From contig NZ_JAMDHK010000024.1 in assembly GCF_024721115.1 (NCBI RefSeq), forward strand, positions 1-54,134: 54,134 nucleotides of DNA. Direction: 5' to 3'. Made by a program: the position numbers and the translations under genes. Positions 1-7,470 of the stretch are shown here, in pieces; within the stretch, counting starts at the first letter, position 1, and each line of letters begins with the position of its first letter. This stretch comes from Salipiger pentaromativorans. GTDB lineage: Bacteria > Pseudomonadota > Alphaproteobacteria > Rhodobacterales > Rhodobacteraceae. The notes beneath the pieces were generated by a model. The model was given only the letters and a program-made list of their open reading frames with translations, made no database searches and had not been told where the DNA came from.

Positions 1-828
1 ACGCTGCTGTATCAGAACGTGCTCGACCGCGACCCGGATGCCACCGGGCTCGCCAATTGGGTGGCGCGGCTCGAGGATGGCATGAGCCGGGCGCAGGTGG
101 TGCTGGGCTTTTCGCAAAGCCCCGAATTCATCGCCGAGACGACGGTGGCGGCGCAGCTCTATGCCGAACAATATTCCGTATCGACCTGGGGGGACGATGT
201 CTTTCGGCTCTATCAGGCGACGCTGGACCGCGATCCCGATTTCGGCGGGTTCTCCAACTGGAGCACGCGGCTGGCCGACGGGATGAGCTATCTCGACGTG
301 GCGGCGGGGTTCGTGAACAGCCCCGAGTTCCAGAACACCTATGGCAGTCTCGACAACGAGGGTTTTGTCACGCTGCTGTACTGGAACGTGCTCGACCGCG
401 CGCCCGACGCCACCGGGCTGGCAAGCTGGGTGGCGCGGCTCGAGGATGGCATGAGCCGGACCGAGGTGGTGCGCGGCTTTGCCCAGAGCACCGAATTCCA
501 GATCGCCACCGCCGATGATTTCGAGCTCTGGATGCGGGTCGATGCGATCGACGATCGTCTCTCTTCCGGCGGTGGAAGCGATCTGATGGTGGGCGGCGCC
601 TTTGCCGACACCTTCGTCATCGCGGCGGGCGACAGCGTGACCATCGCCGATTTCGAGCCCTGGGACACGCTGGAGCTGACCGGCTTCAGCCTGGCCGGCG
701 AACCGGAGATTCTGGCCGCCTTCCGCGAGGTCGGAGACGATCTGGTGCTGACCGCGGACGGCACGAGCCTGGTGTTGCAGGACATGGATCTGGCGATGCT
801 GGCGACGCATCAGCTCATGATGATCTGA
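1..828 (+). CDS. C-terminal part of CAP/DUF4214 secreted protein (continues from the window end)
   Basis: The frame is open from base 1 and ends in TGA at 826-828. It has no start of its own. The first 90 bases repeat the last 90 of the window in the same frame, so this is the 3' part of the gene starting at 52827. The joined protein would be 681 residues. Visible here are three and a half DUF4214 half-repeats (RLYQATLDRDPD, then GLANW or GFSNW, then EFQNTYGSLDN) up to about base 515. They are followed by a roughly 95-residue end domain with a short glycine-rich RTX-like stretch and the pattern DFEPWDTLELTGFS. The same end domain closes three other proteins of this plasmid. No catalytic residues are seen in this part. 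A role as a type I-secreted surface protein is inferred from the RTX-like end. Confidence 0.9.
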   Translation, partial: TLLYQNVLDRDPDATGLANWVARLEDGMSRAQVVLGFSQSPEFIAETTVAAQLYAEQYSVSTWGDDVFRLYQATLDRDPDFGGFSNWSTRLADGMSYLDVAAGFVNSPEFQNTYGSLDNEGFVTLLYWNVLDRAPDATGLASWVARLEDGMSRTEVVRGFAQSTEFQIATADDFELWMRVDAIDDRLSSGGGSDLMVGGAFADTFVIAAGDSVTIADFEPWDTLELTGFSLAGEPEILAAFREVGDDLVLTADGTSLVLQDMDLAMLATHQLMMI

Positions 829-921
829 GCCCGTTGCGCCGGCGGCGCGCGGTCGGGCAGGGAAGGGTTAAGCGGGGCCTCCTATCGTTCCGGTGTCTTT
901 CGGAGCGCAGGGAGCCCTTTC

Positions 922-2277
922 ATGTCCGATCTCTCGGCCAACCTGTCGTTGCCCTATCTCGCGGGCGCGCAGGCACAGAAACACGTCACCCATAACGAGG
1001 CGCTGGAGATCCTCGACGCGGTGGTGCAGCTCGCCGTGGCGAGCCGCAGCCTCGCGGCGCCGCCGGCCGATCCGCCGCCCGGCGCGCGCTATCTGCTGCC
1101 CGCCGCCGCCAGCGGCGCCTGGTCGGGGCAGGCGGACCGGCTGGCGCTGTGGGACGGGCTGGTCTGGCGGTTCTTCGAGCCGCGCCCGGGCTGGCGCGCC
1201 TATGTGCTCGACGAGCCGGCCGAGACGGTCTGGCAGGATGGTGCCTGGCAGGATCTGCCGGGGCCGACCGCCACGCCGATGCTGGGGATCAACAGCGCGG
1301 CCGATGCCGGCAACCGCCTGGCGGTGGCGGCCCCGGCGACGCTGCTCAGCCATGAGGGCGCGGGCCATCAGCTCAAGATCAACAAGGCGGCGGCGGGCGA
1401 CACGGCCAGCCTGCTGTTCCAGACCGGCTGGTCGGGGCGCGCCGAGATGGGAGCGGCGGGCAGCGACGATTTCGCCATCAAGGTGTCTGCGGATGGCAGC
1501 GCCTGGACCACGGCGCTGAGCCTCGATGCCGCCAGCGGCCTGGCCAGCGGCGCGGCGGTGCAGGGCGGCATGTTCGACACCGATACCGGCAAGCTGATGA
1601 CGGTGCCCGCCTTCGGGCTGGGCAGCGCCTCGGGGGCGGCAGCGACGGACAATGACGCCAATGCCTGCCTGGTGGCGGGGTTCAACTACCGGTTCAGCAC
1701 CTCGGGCCTGAACTGCCCGGTGGCCAATCCCTACGGGTCGACGCTGCATGTGTTCCGCGGCACCGGCGGCAGCCGCATCCAGCAGCTTTTCGTCTCTGCG
1801 AATGGCGCGAAGCTCTGGTGCCGCGGCTCTTTCGACACCGGCGCAAGCTGGACCGACTGGGTCGAGCTCTTCACCCAGAAAAGCATCCTGGGAACGGTGT
1901 CGGAAAGCGCCGGGGTCCCGACCGGGGCGCTGGCCGAACGCGGCAGCAACGCCAGCGGCGAGTATCTGCGCCTCGCCGACGGCACCCAGATCTGTTCGGC
2001 CAGCCTGAGCCTGGCCTATGCGGACGGTTCCGGGCTCTGGGCGCGCTGGAGCTTTCCGGCGGTCTTTGCCGCCGCGCCGTTGACGGCGCATCAGCTCTGG
2101 GGGGCGGATCTGATCGCCAATGCCACGCCGGACATCGCCGAGCTGGCCGGGATGAGCCGCGAGGCGCTGACGGCGAGCTATGCCGATCTCTGGGTCCGGC
2201 GCGTTGCCGGGCTGACCGATTTCCAGCCCGGCGACACGGCCCAGGTCGATGTGCTCGCCGTCGGGCGCTGGTTCTGA
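922..2277 (+). CDS. DUF2793 protein with pyocin-knob-like C-terminal region (tail-fibre-like)
   Basis: A 451-residue protein beginning MSDLSANLSLPYLAGAQAQK, the typical opening of DUF2793 proteins found in Rhodobacteraceae phage and gene-transfer-agent contexts. Residues 1-110 carry the DUF2793 signature with several Trp-containing turns. The region from about residue 250 to 320 (NYRFSTSGLNCP, then WCRGSFDTGASWTDWVEL) resembles the pyocin-knob fold of tail fibres and tail-fibre-like adhesins. AGGGAG lies 6-7 bases ahead of the ATG. Two small genes follow at 6 bp and with a start/stop overlap, so the three look like one operon. No capsid, terminase or baseplate genes are nearby, which makes an orphan fibre-like or surface role more likely than a prophage. 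Function is not known. Confidence 0.85.
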   Translation: MSDLSANLSLPYLAGAQAQKHVTHNEALEILDAVVQLAVASRSLAAPPADPPPGARYLLPAAASGAWSGQADRLALWDGLVWRFFEPRPGWRAYVLDEPAETVWQDGAWQDLPGPTATPMLGINSAADAGNRLAVAAPATLLSHEGAGHQLKINKAAAGDTASLLFQTGWSGRAEMGAAGSDDFAIKVSADGSAWTTALSLDAASGLASGAAVQGGMFDTDTGKLMTVPAFGLGSASGAAATDNDANACLVAGFNYRFSTSGLNCPVANPYGSTLHVFRGTGGSRIQQLFVSANGAKLWCRGSFDTGASWTDWVELFTQKSILGTVSESAGVPTGALAERGSNASGEYLRLADGTQICSASLSLAYADGSGLWARWSFPAVFAAAPLTAHQLWGADLIANATPDIAELAGMSREALTASYADLWVRRVAGLTDFQPGDTAQVDVLAVGRWF

Positions 2278-2283
2278 GGGAGT

Positions 2284-2610
2284 ATGCCGATCATGATCCT
2301 GACCTTTTCCCCCATGCGCCGCGACGATGCGCTGGCGCTGTCGGTCGCGGGCGATGTCCTGACGATCAATGGCGAGCCTTTCGATTTTTCGGTTCTGTCT
2401 GCCGGGGCGACGCTGCCCTGCGCGGCGATCTCCTGCGGCTGGATCGCCGGCGATGTGGAGCGCGATGCGGCGGGAGAGCTGACCGTGCCGCTGGTCCTGC
2501 CGCATGGCGGGCAGGCGCCGCAGGAGACGCTGTTTCCCGCGCCGCTTGCGGTCACCGCGGAGGGGCCGGTGACGCTGCCCGCCCCGGATGCCACAGAGGA
2601 GGCGGTCTGA
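2284..2610 (+). CDS. Small protein of the DUF2793 operon, unknown function
   Basis: A 108-residue acidic protein beginning MPIMILTFSPMRRDD. It starts 6 bp after the DUF2793 gene, and its TGA overlaps the ATG of the next gene. An internal ATG at 2293 is an alternative start. It contains alternating short strands and turns (SVAGDVLTINGEPFDFS) suggesting a small beta-rich fold, and no transmembrane segment or signal peptide. Small proteins of this kind commonly accompany DUF2793 tail-fibre-like proteins, so a structural or accessory role is inferred from position only. Confidence 0.75.
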   Translation: MPIMILTFSPMRRDDALALSVAGDVLTINGEPFDFSVLSAGATLPCAAISCGWIAGDVERDAAGELTVPLVLPHGGQAPQETLFPAPLAVTAEGPVTLPAPDATEEAV

Positions 2611-2942
2611 TGAGCAATATCGACACGGGCCGGATCGTCACCGCCGGGATGAAGGCCGCCGCCGGGGCCGCCCGGCGGCGGGCGGCGGTGCGCGCCGCGG
2701 TCGAGGCGCATCTGGCCGCGGTGGCGGCGGGGCGGGGCTATGGCTCGGCCGAGCGGCTGATTTCCTATGCGATGAGCGGGCAGGCGGCCTGGCAGGCAGA
2801 GGCGCGGGCCTTTGCCCGGTGGCGCGACCGGGTCTGGGAGACGGTGTTCGAGATGCAGGCGCGCGATCCGGAGGCCCCGCCGCAAAGCGTGCTGGCGGCG
2901 CTGCCGGAGATCGGCTGGCCGGCGCCCGGCGCGGAGGAGTGA
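2610..2942 (+). CDS. Small Ala/Arg-rich protein, tail-accessory-like
   Basis: A 110-residue protein (MSNIDTGRIVTAGMKAAAGA) whose ATG overlaps the stop of the preceding gene by one base, indicating translational coupling. A long open frame extends upstream in this frame, but the coupled ATG is the credible start. It is predicted mostly helical. The central stretch with SAERLISYAMSGQAAWQ and FARWRDRVWETV, and a C-terminal PPQSVLAALPEIGWP, resemble the small proteins encoded after tail fibres (assembly-chaperone type) in Rhodobacteraceae phages. Neither the family nor the function can be fixed from sequence alone. Confidence 0.7.
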   Translation: MSNIDTGRIVTAGMKAAAGAARRRAAVRAAVEAHLAAVAAGRGYGSAERLISYAMSGQAAWQAEARAFARWRDRVWETVFEMQARDPEAPPQSVLAALPEIGWPAPGAEE

Positions 2943-3015
2943 TGCTGTCCCCCCCCGGCCGAAACGAGGGCCGGCCCCTGACGGGGCAGGTCGGATGGGG
3001 GGCGTCACAGGCGCC

Positions 3016-3167
3016 GGTTCAGGAAGCCCTGGGCTCCGCCCGTGAAAGACCCAAACCCTCCACTGGAGGGTTTGCCGGCAGCGATGCTGCCGGTTCAGGA
3101 AGCCCTGGGCTCCGCCCGTGAAAGACCCAAACCCTCCACTGGAGGGTTTGCCGGCAGCGATGCTGCC
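3016..3167. repeat. Two exact tandem copies of a 76-bp unit containing two hairpins
   Basis: Bases 3016-3091 and 3092-3167 are identical, and a third copy begins (GGTTC) at 3168. Each unit holds two perfect stem-loops: 9-bp arms AAACCCTCC/GGAGGGTTT around ACT, and 8-bp arms CCGGCAGC/GCTGCCGG around GAT. GTGAAAGACC (3042-3051 and 3118-3127) is complementary to GGTCTTTCAC at 3173-3182, which spans the manC stop codon. The second unit could therefore fold as a closed structure with two internal hairpins. Confidence 0.9.
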
Positions 3168-3170
3168 GGT
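3053..3170. terminator. Probable bidirectional transcription barrier between convergent operons
   Basis: Hairpins lie at 3053-3073, 3075-3093, 3129-3149 and 3151-3169. They sit exactly where the rightward tail-like operon and the leftward manC operon converge. The GGGTTT end of the first stem type gives only a short T run on either strand. Intrinsic termination is therefore plausible but not classical, and RNA-end protection is another possibility. Confidence 0.55.
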
Positions 3171-3178
3171 TCGGTCTT

Positions 3179-4606
3179 TCACCCCTTCGCGCCCTGGCCG
3201 CGGGCGTATTTGTCCTCGTAGCGGATGATGTCGTCCTCGCCGAGATAGGACCCGGTTTGCACCTCGATCAGTACCATCGGCACCTTGCCGGGGTTCTCCA
3301 TCCGGTGCACGGCGCCCAGCGGGATATAGACCGACTGGTTCTCGGCCAGGAGCTTGACCTCGTCGCCCACGGTGACCTTGGCGGTGCCCGCCACCACGAT
3401 CCAGTGTTCCGAGCGGTGCACATGGCTTTGCAGCGACAGCGAGGCGCCGGGGTTCACATGGATGCGCTTCACCTGGAAGCGGTCGGCGAGGATCAGCGTC
3501 TCGTACCAGCCCCAGGGGCGGTGATCGACGGGGAAATGCTGGGCCTGCTTGGCGCCGCGCGCCTTCAGGACCGAGACCGCCTTCTTGACGTTCTGGCTTT
3601 CCGAGATGTCGGCCACCATCACCGCGTCGCGCATCGCCACGGCGACGGTGTTCTTCAGCCCGATCCCCACCAGCTCGATCTCGTCGCTTTCCGAGCGCAG
3701 CAGCGTGTTCTCGCAGTCGAAGGCGGTGGCATGGGCGGAGAGCGCGTTGCCGTTTTCGTCCTGCTCGGATTCCTGCCAGACCGATTCCCAGCCGCCCAGG
3801 TCCGACCAATGCCCCTCGAAGCGCACCACCGAGACGTTCTCGGCCTTTTCCATGATCGCGTAGTCGATGGAATCCTCGGGCACCTGCGCCCAGAGATCCG
3901 GGTCGAGCCGGGTAAAGCTCAGATCCTCGGCGCCGGCCTCGAGCGCGGCCTCCACGGCGGCATAGATTTCCGGCGCGTGGGTCTTGAAGGCGGCGATCAG
4001 GGTCTGGGCGGAGGCGAGGAAGACGCCGGCGTTCCAGAGATGCTTCTTGTCGGCGAAAAGCTCTTCGGCGCGGGCGGCGTCGGGCTTCTCGATGAAGCGG
4101 GTCAGCGCATGCACGGCGGGGTGGGTCTCGGCGCCGGCCTCGAGCCAGCCATAGCCGGTCTCGGGGCGGGTGGCGGCGATGCCGAAGGTGACGATCCGGC
4201 CTTCGTCGGCGGCGACCTTGCCCTTGGCGACCGCGTCGCAGAAAGCCTGCGGATCGGCGACCGCGTGGTCGGAGGGCACCAGCAGGATCAGCGTGTCGGG
4301 ATTGGCCTTGGCGGCGAACAGCGCCGCGGCGATGGCCGCGGGCGCGGTGTTGCGGCCTTCGGGTTCGATCATGATGCCCGAGGGCGTGACCCCCACCTCG
4401 TCGAGCTGCTCGGTCACGATGAAGCGGAAATCATTGCCGGTGACCACCACCGGATCGCCGAACCCCTCGCCGGTGAAGCGCCGGGCCGAGGCCTGGAACA
4501 GGCTCAGGTCGCCGACCACATCGGTAAACTGCTTGGGATAGCTTTTCCGCGACAGGGGCCACAGACGGGTGCCGGAGCCGCCGCAAAGAAGGATGGGGGT
4601 AATCAT
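3179..4606 (-). CDS. manC: Mannose-1-phosphate guanylyltransferase / mannose-6-phosphate isomerase (type II PMI)
   Basis: A 475-residue cytosolic enzyme that makes GDP-mannose from mannose-1-phosphate and GTP. In bifunctional members it also interconverts fructose-6-P and mannose-6-P. The N-terminal nucleotidyltransferase signature ILLCGGSGTRLWPLSRKSYP is at residues 5-24. Typical VPSDHAVADP and FIEKPDAARAEELF motifs follow. The last third is the cupin isomerase domain, with HVHRSEHWIVVAG and the C-terminal type II signature EVQTGSYLGEDDIIRYED. Length matches the ManC/CpsB/AlgA family. Its ATG overlaps the stop of the upstream sulfotransferase by 4 bp. The product feeds gmd in the same block. 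Confidence 0.96.
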   Translation of the reverse strand: MITPILLCGGSGTRLWPLSRKSYPKQFTDVVGDLSLFQASARRFTGEGFGDPVVVTGNDFRFIVTEQLDEVGVTPSGIMIEPEGRNTAPAAIAAALFAAKANPDTLILLVPSDHAVADPQAFCDAVAKGKVAADEGRIVTFGIAATRPETGYGWLEAGAETHPAVHALTRFIEKPDAARAEELFADKKHLWNAGVFLASAQTLIAAFKTHAPEIYAAVEAALEAGAEDLSFTRLDPDLWAQVPEDSIDYAIMEKAENVSVVRFEGHWSDLGGWESVWQESEQDENGNALSAHATAFDCENTLLRSESDEIELVGIGLKNTVAVAMRDAVMVADISESQNVKKAVSVLKARGAKQAQHFPVDHRPWGWYETLILADRFQVKRIHVNPGASLSLQSHVHRSEHWIVVAGTAKVTVGDEVKLLAENQSVYIPLGAVHRMENPGKVPMVLIEVQTGSYLGEDDIIRYEDKYARGQGAKG

Positions 4607-5544
4607 GTTTGGGGATCCTTTATAGAGGCTTGGGGCAGAAGGAGCGCTTCGCAGACGTCGTAGAAATAGGTGTCCCAGGCAATGTAGCGGTCAAAGATGT
4701 CTTTCTGTCCGGGGGTCAGGGCCGCGATGGCGCTGTCATAAAGATCGGAATTGGGGGAAACGTTGCGTTTCGGAATATCGGCGGAAGAGAGGTAGCCCTC
4801 GGCGACGAGGCTGCCGAGCAGCGCGCCGAAATGCTCGACGAAGCCGAAGATCATGTTGGGGGCCAGCGCGTTGTAAAGCGCGGTCTTCAGGATCTGCCGC
4901 TCCTGTCCGAGCCCCTTATGGGTGAAACTGCCCGACAGCCGGCGGATCTGGCCGTTGTCGAGCTCCAGCCGGTGGGGCATCTCGGTGGTGCTGTAGTCGA
5001 GATACTCGCCAAAGCTCATGCCGCGCTCGGTGAGCAGCTCATGCGTGGGATGGGTCTTGGTGCGGCAGATATACTGGTAGAAGCTGAAGATCCGCGGCCC
5101 CGGGCGCCGGATGACGCTGAGATAGCGATAGGGCGTGCCGAGCGCCTCGCCCGCGCCCATGCTGAGATGGCCGTGGATGTAGCGGAGCTGCTGGCGCTGC
5201 ACCCGCGGCAGGGCGCGCAGCTCTTCGAGGCTGGCATCGTTGACCAGACGGGCGGGCAGCAGCAGCGGCTCGTCCTTCAGCGCCCGGGCGAGGCTGGTGC
5301 CCGCGGTCTTGGGGATGTGCAGATGGATCAGCGTCGGGGTCTGGCGCTCTGCGGCGGTCTTCTGCATCCGCTCGTATTTGCGGGCAAATTCCTCGGAGCT
5401 CAGAATGCTCTGCCGCAGGCTGTTGTAGCTGTGCTTGCGCTCCTGCATCCGCGCGAGCTCGGCATCGGAGGGCACGCGCGCCAGAAGCAGCCGGTAGGCC
5501 TGGACGATCTCGTCCTTCGTGAGATCCTTGGGGTCAACTGCCAT
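4603..5544 (-). CDS. Sulfotransferase with N-terminal DUF4214-like half-repeat
   Basis: A 313-residue PAPS-dependent sulfotransferase-type protein. The chosen ATG (MAVDPKDLTKDE) ignores an implausible upstream extension. Residues 11-55 (AYRLLLARVPSDAELARM, ending SSEEF) look like a single DUF4214 half-repeat, the domain that also builds the C-termini of the large secreted proteins here. The 5'-phosphosulfate loop LIHLHIPKTAGTSLARAL follows at about residue 70, and the 3'-phosphate motif LSVIRRPGPRIFSFYQY about 70 residues later, as in Sulfotransfer_2-type enzymes. It overlaps manC by 4 bp and is separated from the next upstream gene by 150 bp. That gap contains a GC hairpin at 5582-5598. The acceptor is unknown, and a polysaccharide is likely from context. 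Confidence 0.85.
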   Translation of the reverse strand: MAVDPKDLTKDEIVQAYRLLLARVPSDAELARMQERKHSYNSLRQSILSSEEFARKYERMQKTAAERQTPTLIHLHIPKTAGTSLARALKDEPLLLPARLVNDASLEELRALPRVQRQQLRYIHGHLSMGAGEALGTPYRYLSVIRRPGPRIFSFYQYICRTKTHPTHELLTERGMSFGEYLDYSTTEMPHRLELDNGQIRRLSGSFTHKGLGQERQILKTALYNALAPNMIFGFVEHFGALLGSLVAEGYLSSADIPKRNVSPNSDLYDSAIAALTPGQKDIFDRYIAWDTYFYDVCEALLLPQASIKDPQT

Positions 5545-5694
5545 CGTGGCCTGCCTTCCGTGGGTCAGAGCGCCGCTGCGCCCGGGCCGCCGGCCCGGAT
5601 GCGCCCGGCTTGTTGCAAGGTAAGCCGTTGCAGGCCGGTTGTGCCAGCCCCGAGGCGGTGCGCGCAACGCGGGAAAACGCGGATCGTCGGAACA

Positions 5695-7464
5695 TCAGTC
5701 TCGGTTGCGCGGAATTTCGCAGAGGACGGCGGCGAGCCCGTTGTCGGCACGCTGGTCGGGTGCGGCGGCGGGCTCCCAGACGAACATGGTCTGGACGCGC
5801 GGCTGGGTGTCGCCCGCGACCGGGCGGATGGTCAACGCGCCCTCGACCGCGAGTCCCTGCGGGTCATTGCCCAGGACGATCTGCCGGAACTGCCGTTCGG
5901 GCACGCCCGGCCCGCTCTGGATCTGGGTCGACAGCGGCGGCGGGCTGTCGCCGGTCCCGGGATCGACCTCGATCGCGGGCCCCGATCCGGAAGTGACGAT
6001 CATCGCGGCCAGCGCCCGGCCGGACAGGGCGATCTCGGGCCCGTCGCCGAAGGGTACGAAGGAGATGGGCGGAGAGAATTTCTCGAACACCGATGCCGGA
6101 GCGTTCTCGGGGACCTTCAGGCTCAGATCGAGCGGGTCGAAATGCGCCGCCCGCTCGGGGCGCTGCACCGGCGGGCGGCCTTGCCGATGCATCATCATCG
6201 CATATTCGGCCACGCGCTCGGGCAGGGGGGTGTCGGTCTTGTAGAGCACGTTGTTCTTGTACCATTCGTCGGGGCGGTATTCGCCCCGCGCGAGCACGGT
6301 CAGCAGCATCGGGACATCCAGAATCGGCACGCCGTAAGAGGCGAAGAGCCGCCGCAGCGCCGGCACATAGGGGTCGTCGGCGCGGCCCACCTGGGTGCGG
6401 TTGCACATCAGCACCGGGATCAGCGGGCGGTTCTCGCGGATGCAGAGCTGGATCAGCCATTCCACATGGTAGAGCAGGCTGTCGAGCGGCTGGCCGCCGT
6501 TGAGATGGTGGTATTCGCTGACGCCGTATTCCCAGAACACCGCCGCCCCCGGCGCGCGGTCGGGGGTGCTGAGGAAGCGATAGAGTCCCATCGCCGTGGT
6601 GCCGGCGCCGGAGGACAGGTTCCGGATCTCGACGAGCTGGGTGAAATAGCGCCGCAGCAGGTTGACCCAGCCGCCCTGCTGCATCGAATTCGCACCGCCC
6701 AGCACCAGCGCCGGCAGGCGCGCGGGTGGCGGCGCGACCAGCGGCACCGAGGGGTTGATATGGGCAAGCTGCGGGCGGCAGCGCGCCATGAGCGCCTCGG
6801 GGATGTCCAGCAGCCGGAAGAAGGTCATGTCCCGCACGGCGCTTTTGGCGAACTCCTCCTCGAAGCCGCAGGCGACGAGGCTGCCGCGGCCCTTCGAGCC
6901 GGCCTCGACCGCCGCCGCCAGCTCGGCGCGGAAGGCGGGCCAGTCGACCTCGGGTTTGTAATGGTCGATGAAGCTCCAGTAATCCTCGGCGACGCAGCCC
7001 TGCTTGAACATCTGGTTGTGCACCGATTTCAGCCAGGGTTCGGCCTCGCGCTCGAAGACCACGAAAACCGGGTCGAACTCGGCAAAGGCCTCGGCCATGA
7101 GCCGCACGATCAGCGGCGCCTTGGGATAGATCCCGGTCTCGCGGTAATCCTGGGTCAGCGAGCCCAGCGGCAGGCCGGGCAGCCCCTCGTCGGTGATGCA
7201 GATGACCGGCTGCGGCAGGGTGCGGAACTCCGCCGCCCATTCCTCGGCGCGCTGGCGGAACTCCTCCGGCCCGATCCGCCCCATGCTCAGCGCATGGGCG
7301 GCGAATTTCAGCGGGTTCGCGCTGCCATCGACCAGGTTGTAGCAGGCCAGATGCGGCTTCAGCTCCGAGACATGGTCCTGCAACCATTGCTGGATCGAGC
7401 TGCTGCCGGTCTTGTGGTAACCCAGATGGACGATCAGGCGCTTGCGGGGCATGGCGGCACTCAT
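5695..7464 (-). CDS. Sulfotransferase-type P-loop domain fused to SGNH-hydrolase-like domain
   Basis: A 589-residue protein. A sulfotransferase-type loop LIVHLGYHKTGSSSIQQWL lies at residues 10-28, and residues 1-240 resemble the sulfotransferase-like proteins of polysaccharide loci. From about residue 255 a second domain begins with LPALVLGGANSMQQGGW, followed by NLSSGAGTTAMG and VFWEYGVSEYHH. This spacing recalls blocks I-III of SGNH/GDSL-fold proteins, although the usual GDS is replaced by GANS. The last 130 residues look beta-rich. A dual sulfation and ester-hydrolysis (or acyl-transfer) role on a glycan is inferred. ATG at 7464 is used, with MPRKR (7452) as an alternative. It starts 6 bp after the upstream glycosyltransferase and is co-directional with gmd and manC. 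Confidence 0.75.
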   Translation of the reverse strand: MSAAMPRKRLIVHLGYHKTGSSSIQQWLQDHVSELKPHLACYNLVDGSANPLKFAAHALSMGRIGPEEFRQRAEEWAAEFRTLPQPVICITDEGLPGLPLGSLTQDYRETGIYPKAPLIVRLMAEAFAEFDPVFVVFEREAEPWLKSVHNQMFKQGCVAEDYWSFIDHYKPEVDWPAFRAELAAAVEAGSKGRGSLVACGFEEEFAKSAVRDMTFFRLLDIPEALMARCRPQLAHINPSVPLVAPPPARLPALVLGGANSMQQGGWVNLLRRYFTQLVEIRNLSSGAGTTAMGLYRFLSTPDRAPGAAVFWEYGVSEYHHLNGGQPLDSLLYHVEWLIQLCIRENRPLIPVLMCNRTQVGRADDPYVPALRRLFASYGVPILDVPMLLTVLARGEYRPDEWYKNNVLYKTDTPLPERVAEYAMMMHRQGRPPVQRPERAAHFDPLDLSLKVPENAPASVFEKFSPPISFVPFGDGPEIALSGRALAAMIVTSGSGPAIEVDPGTGDSPPPLSTQIQSGPGVPERQFRQIVLGNDPQGLAVEGALTIRPVAGDTQPRVQTMFVWEPAAAPDQRADNGLAAVLCEIPRNRD

Positions 7465-7470
7465 GAGCGG

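Noticed and set aside
922-2942. Prophage or gene transfer agent
   Set aside because: Only a tail-fibre-like gene and two small neighbours are present. No structural, packaging or lysis genes are on the plasmid.
3016-3172. CRISPR-like array
   Set aside because: There are only two contiguous identical 76-bp copies without spacers. It is a tandem duplication of hairpins.
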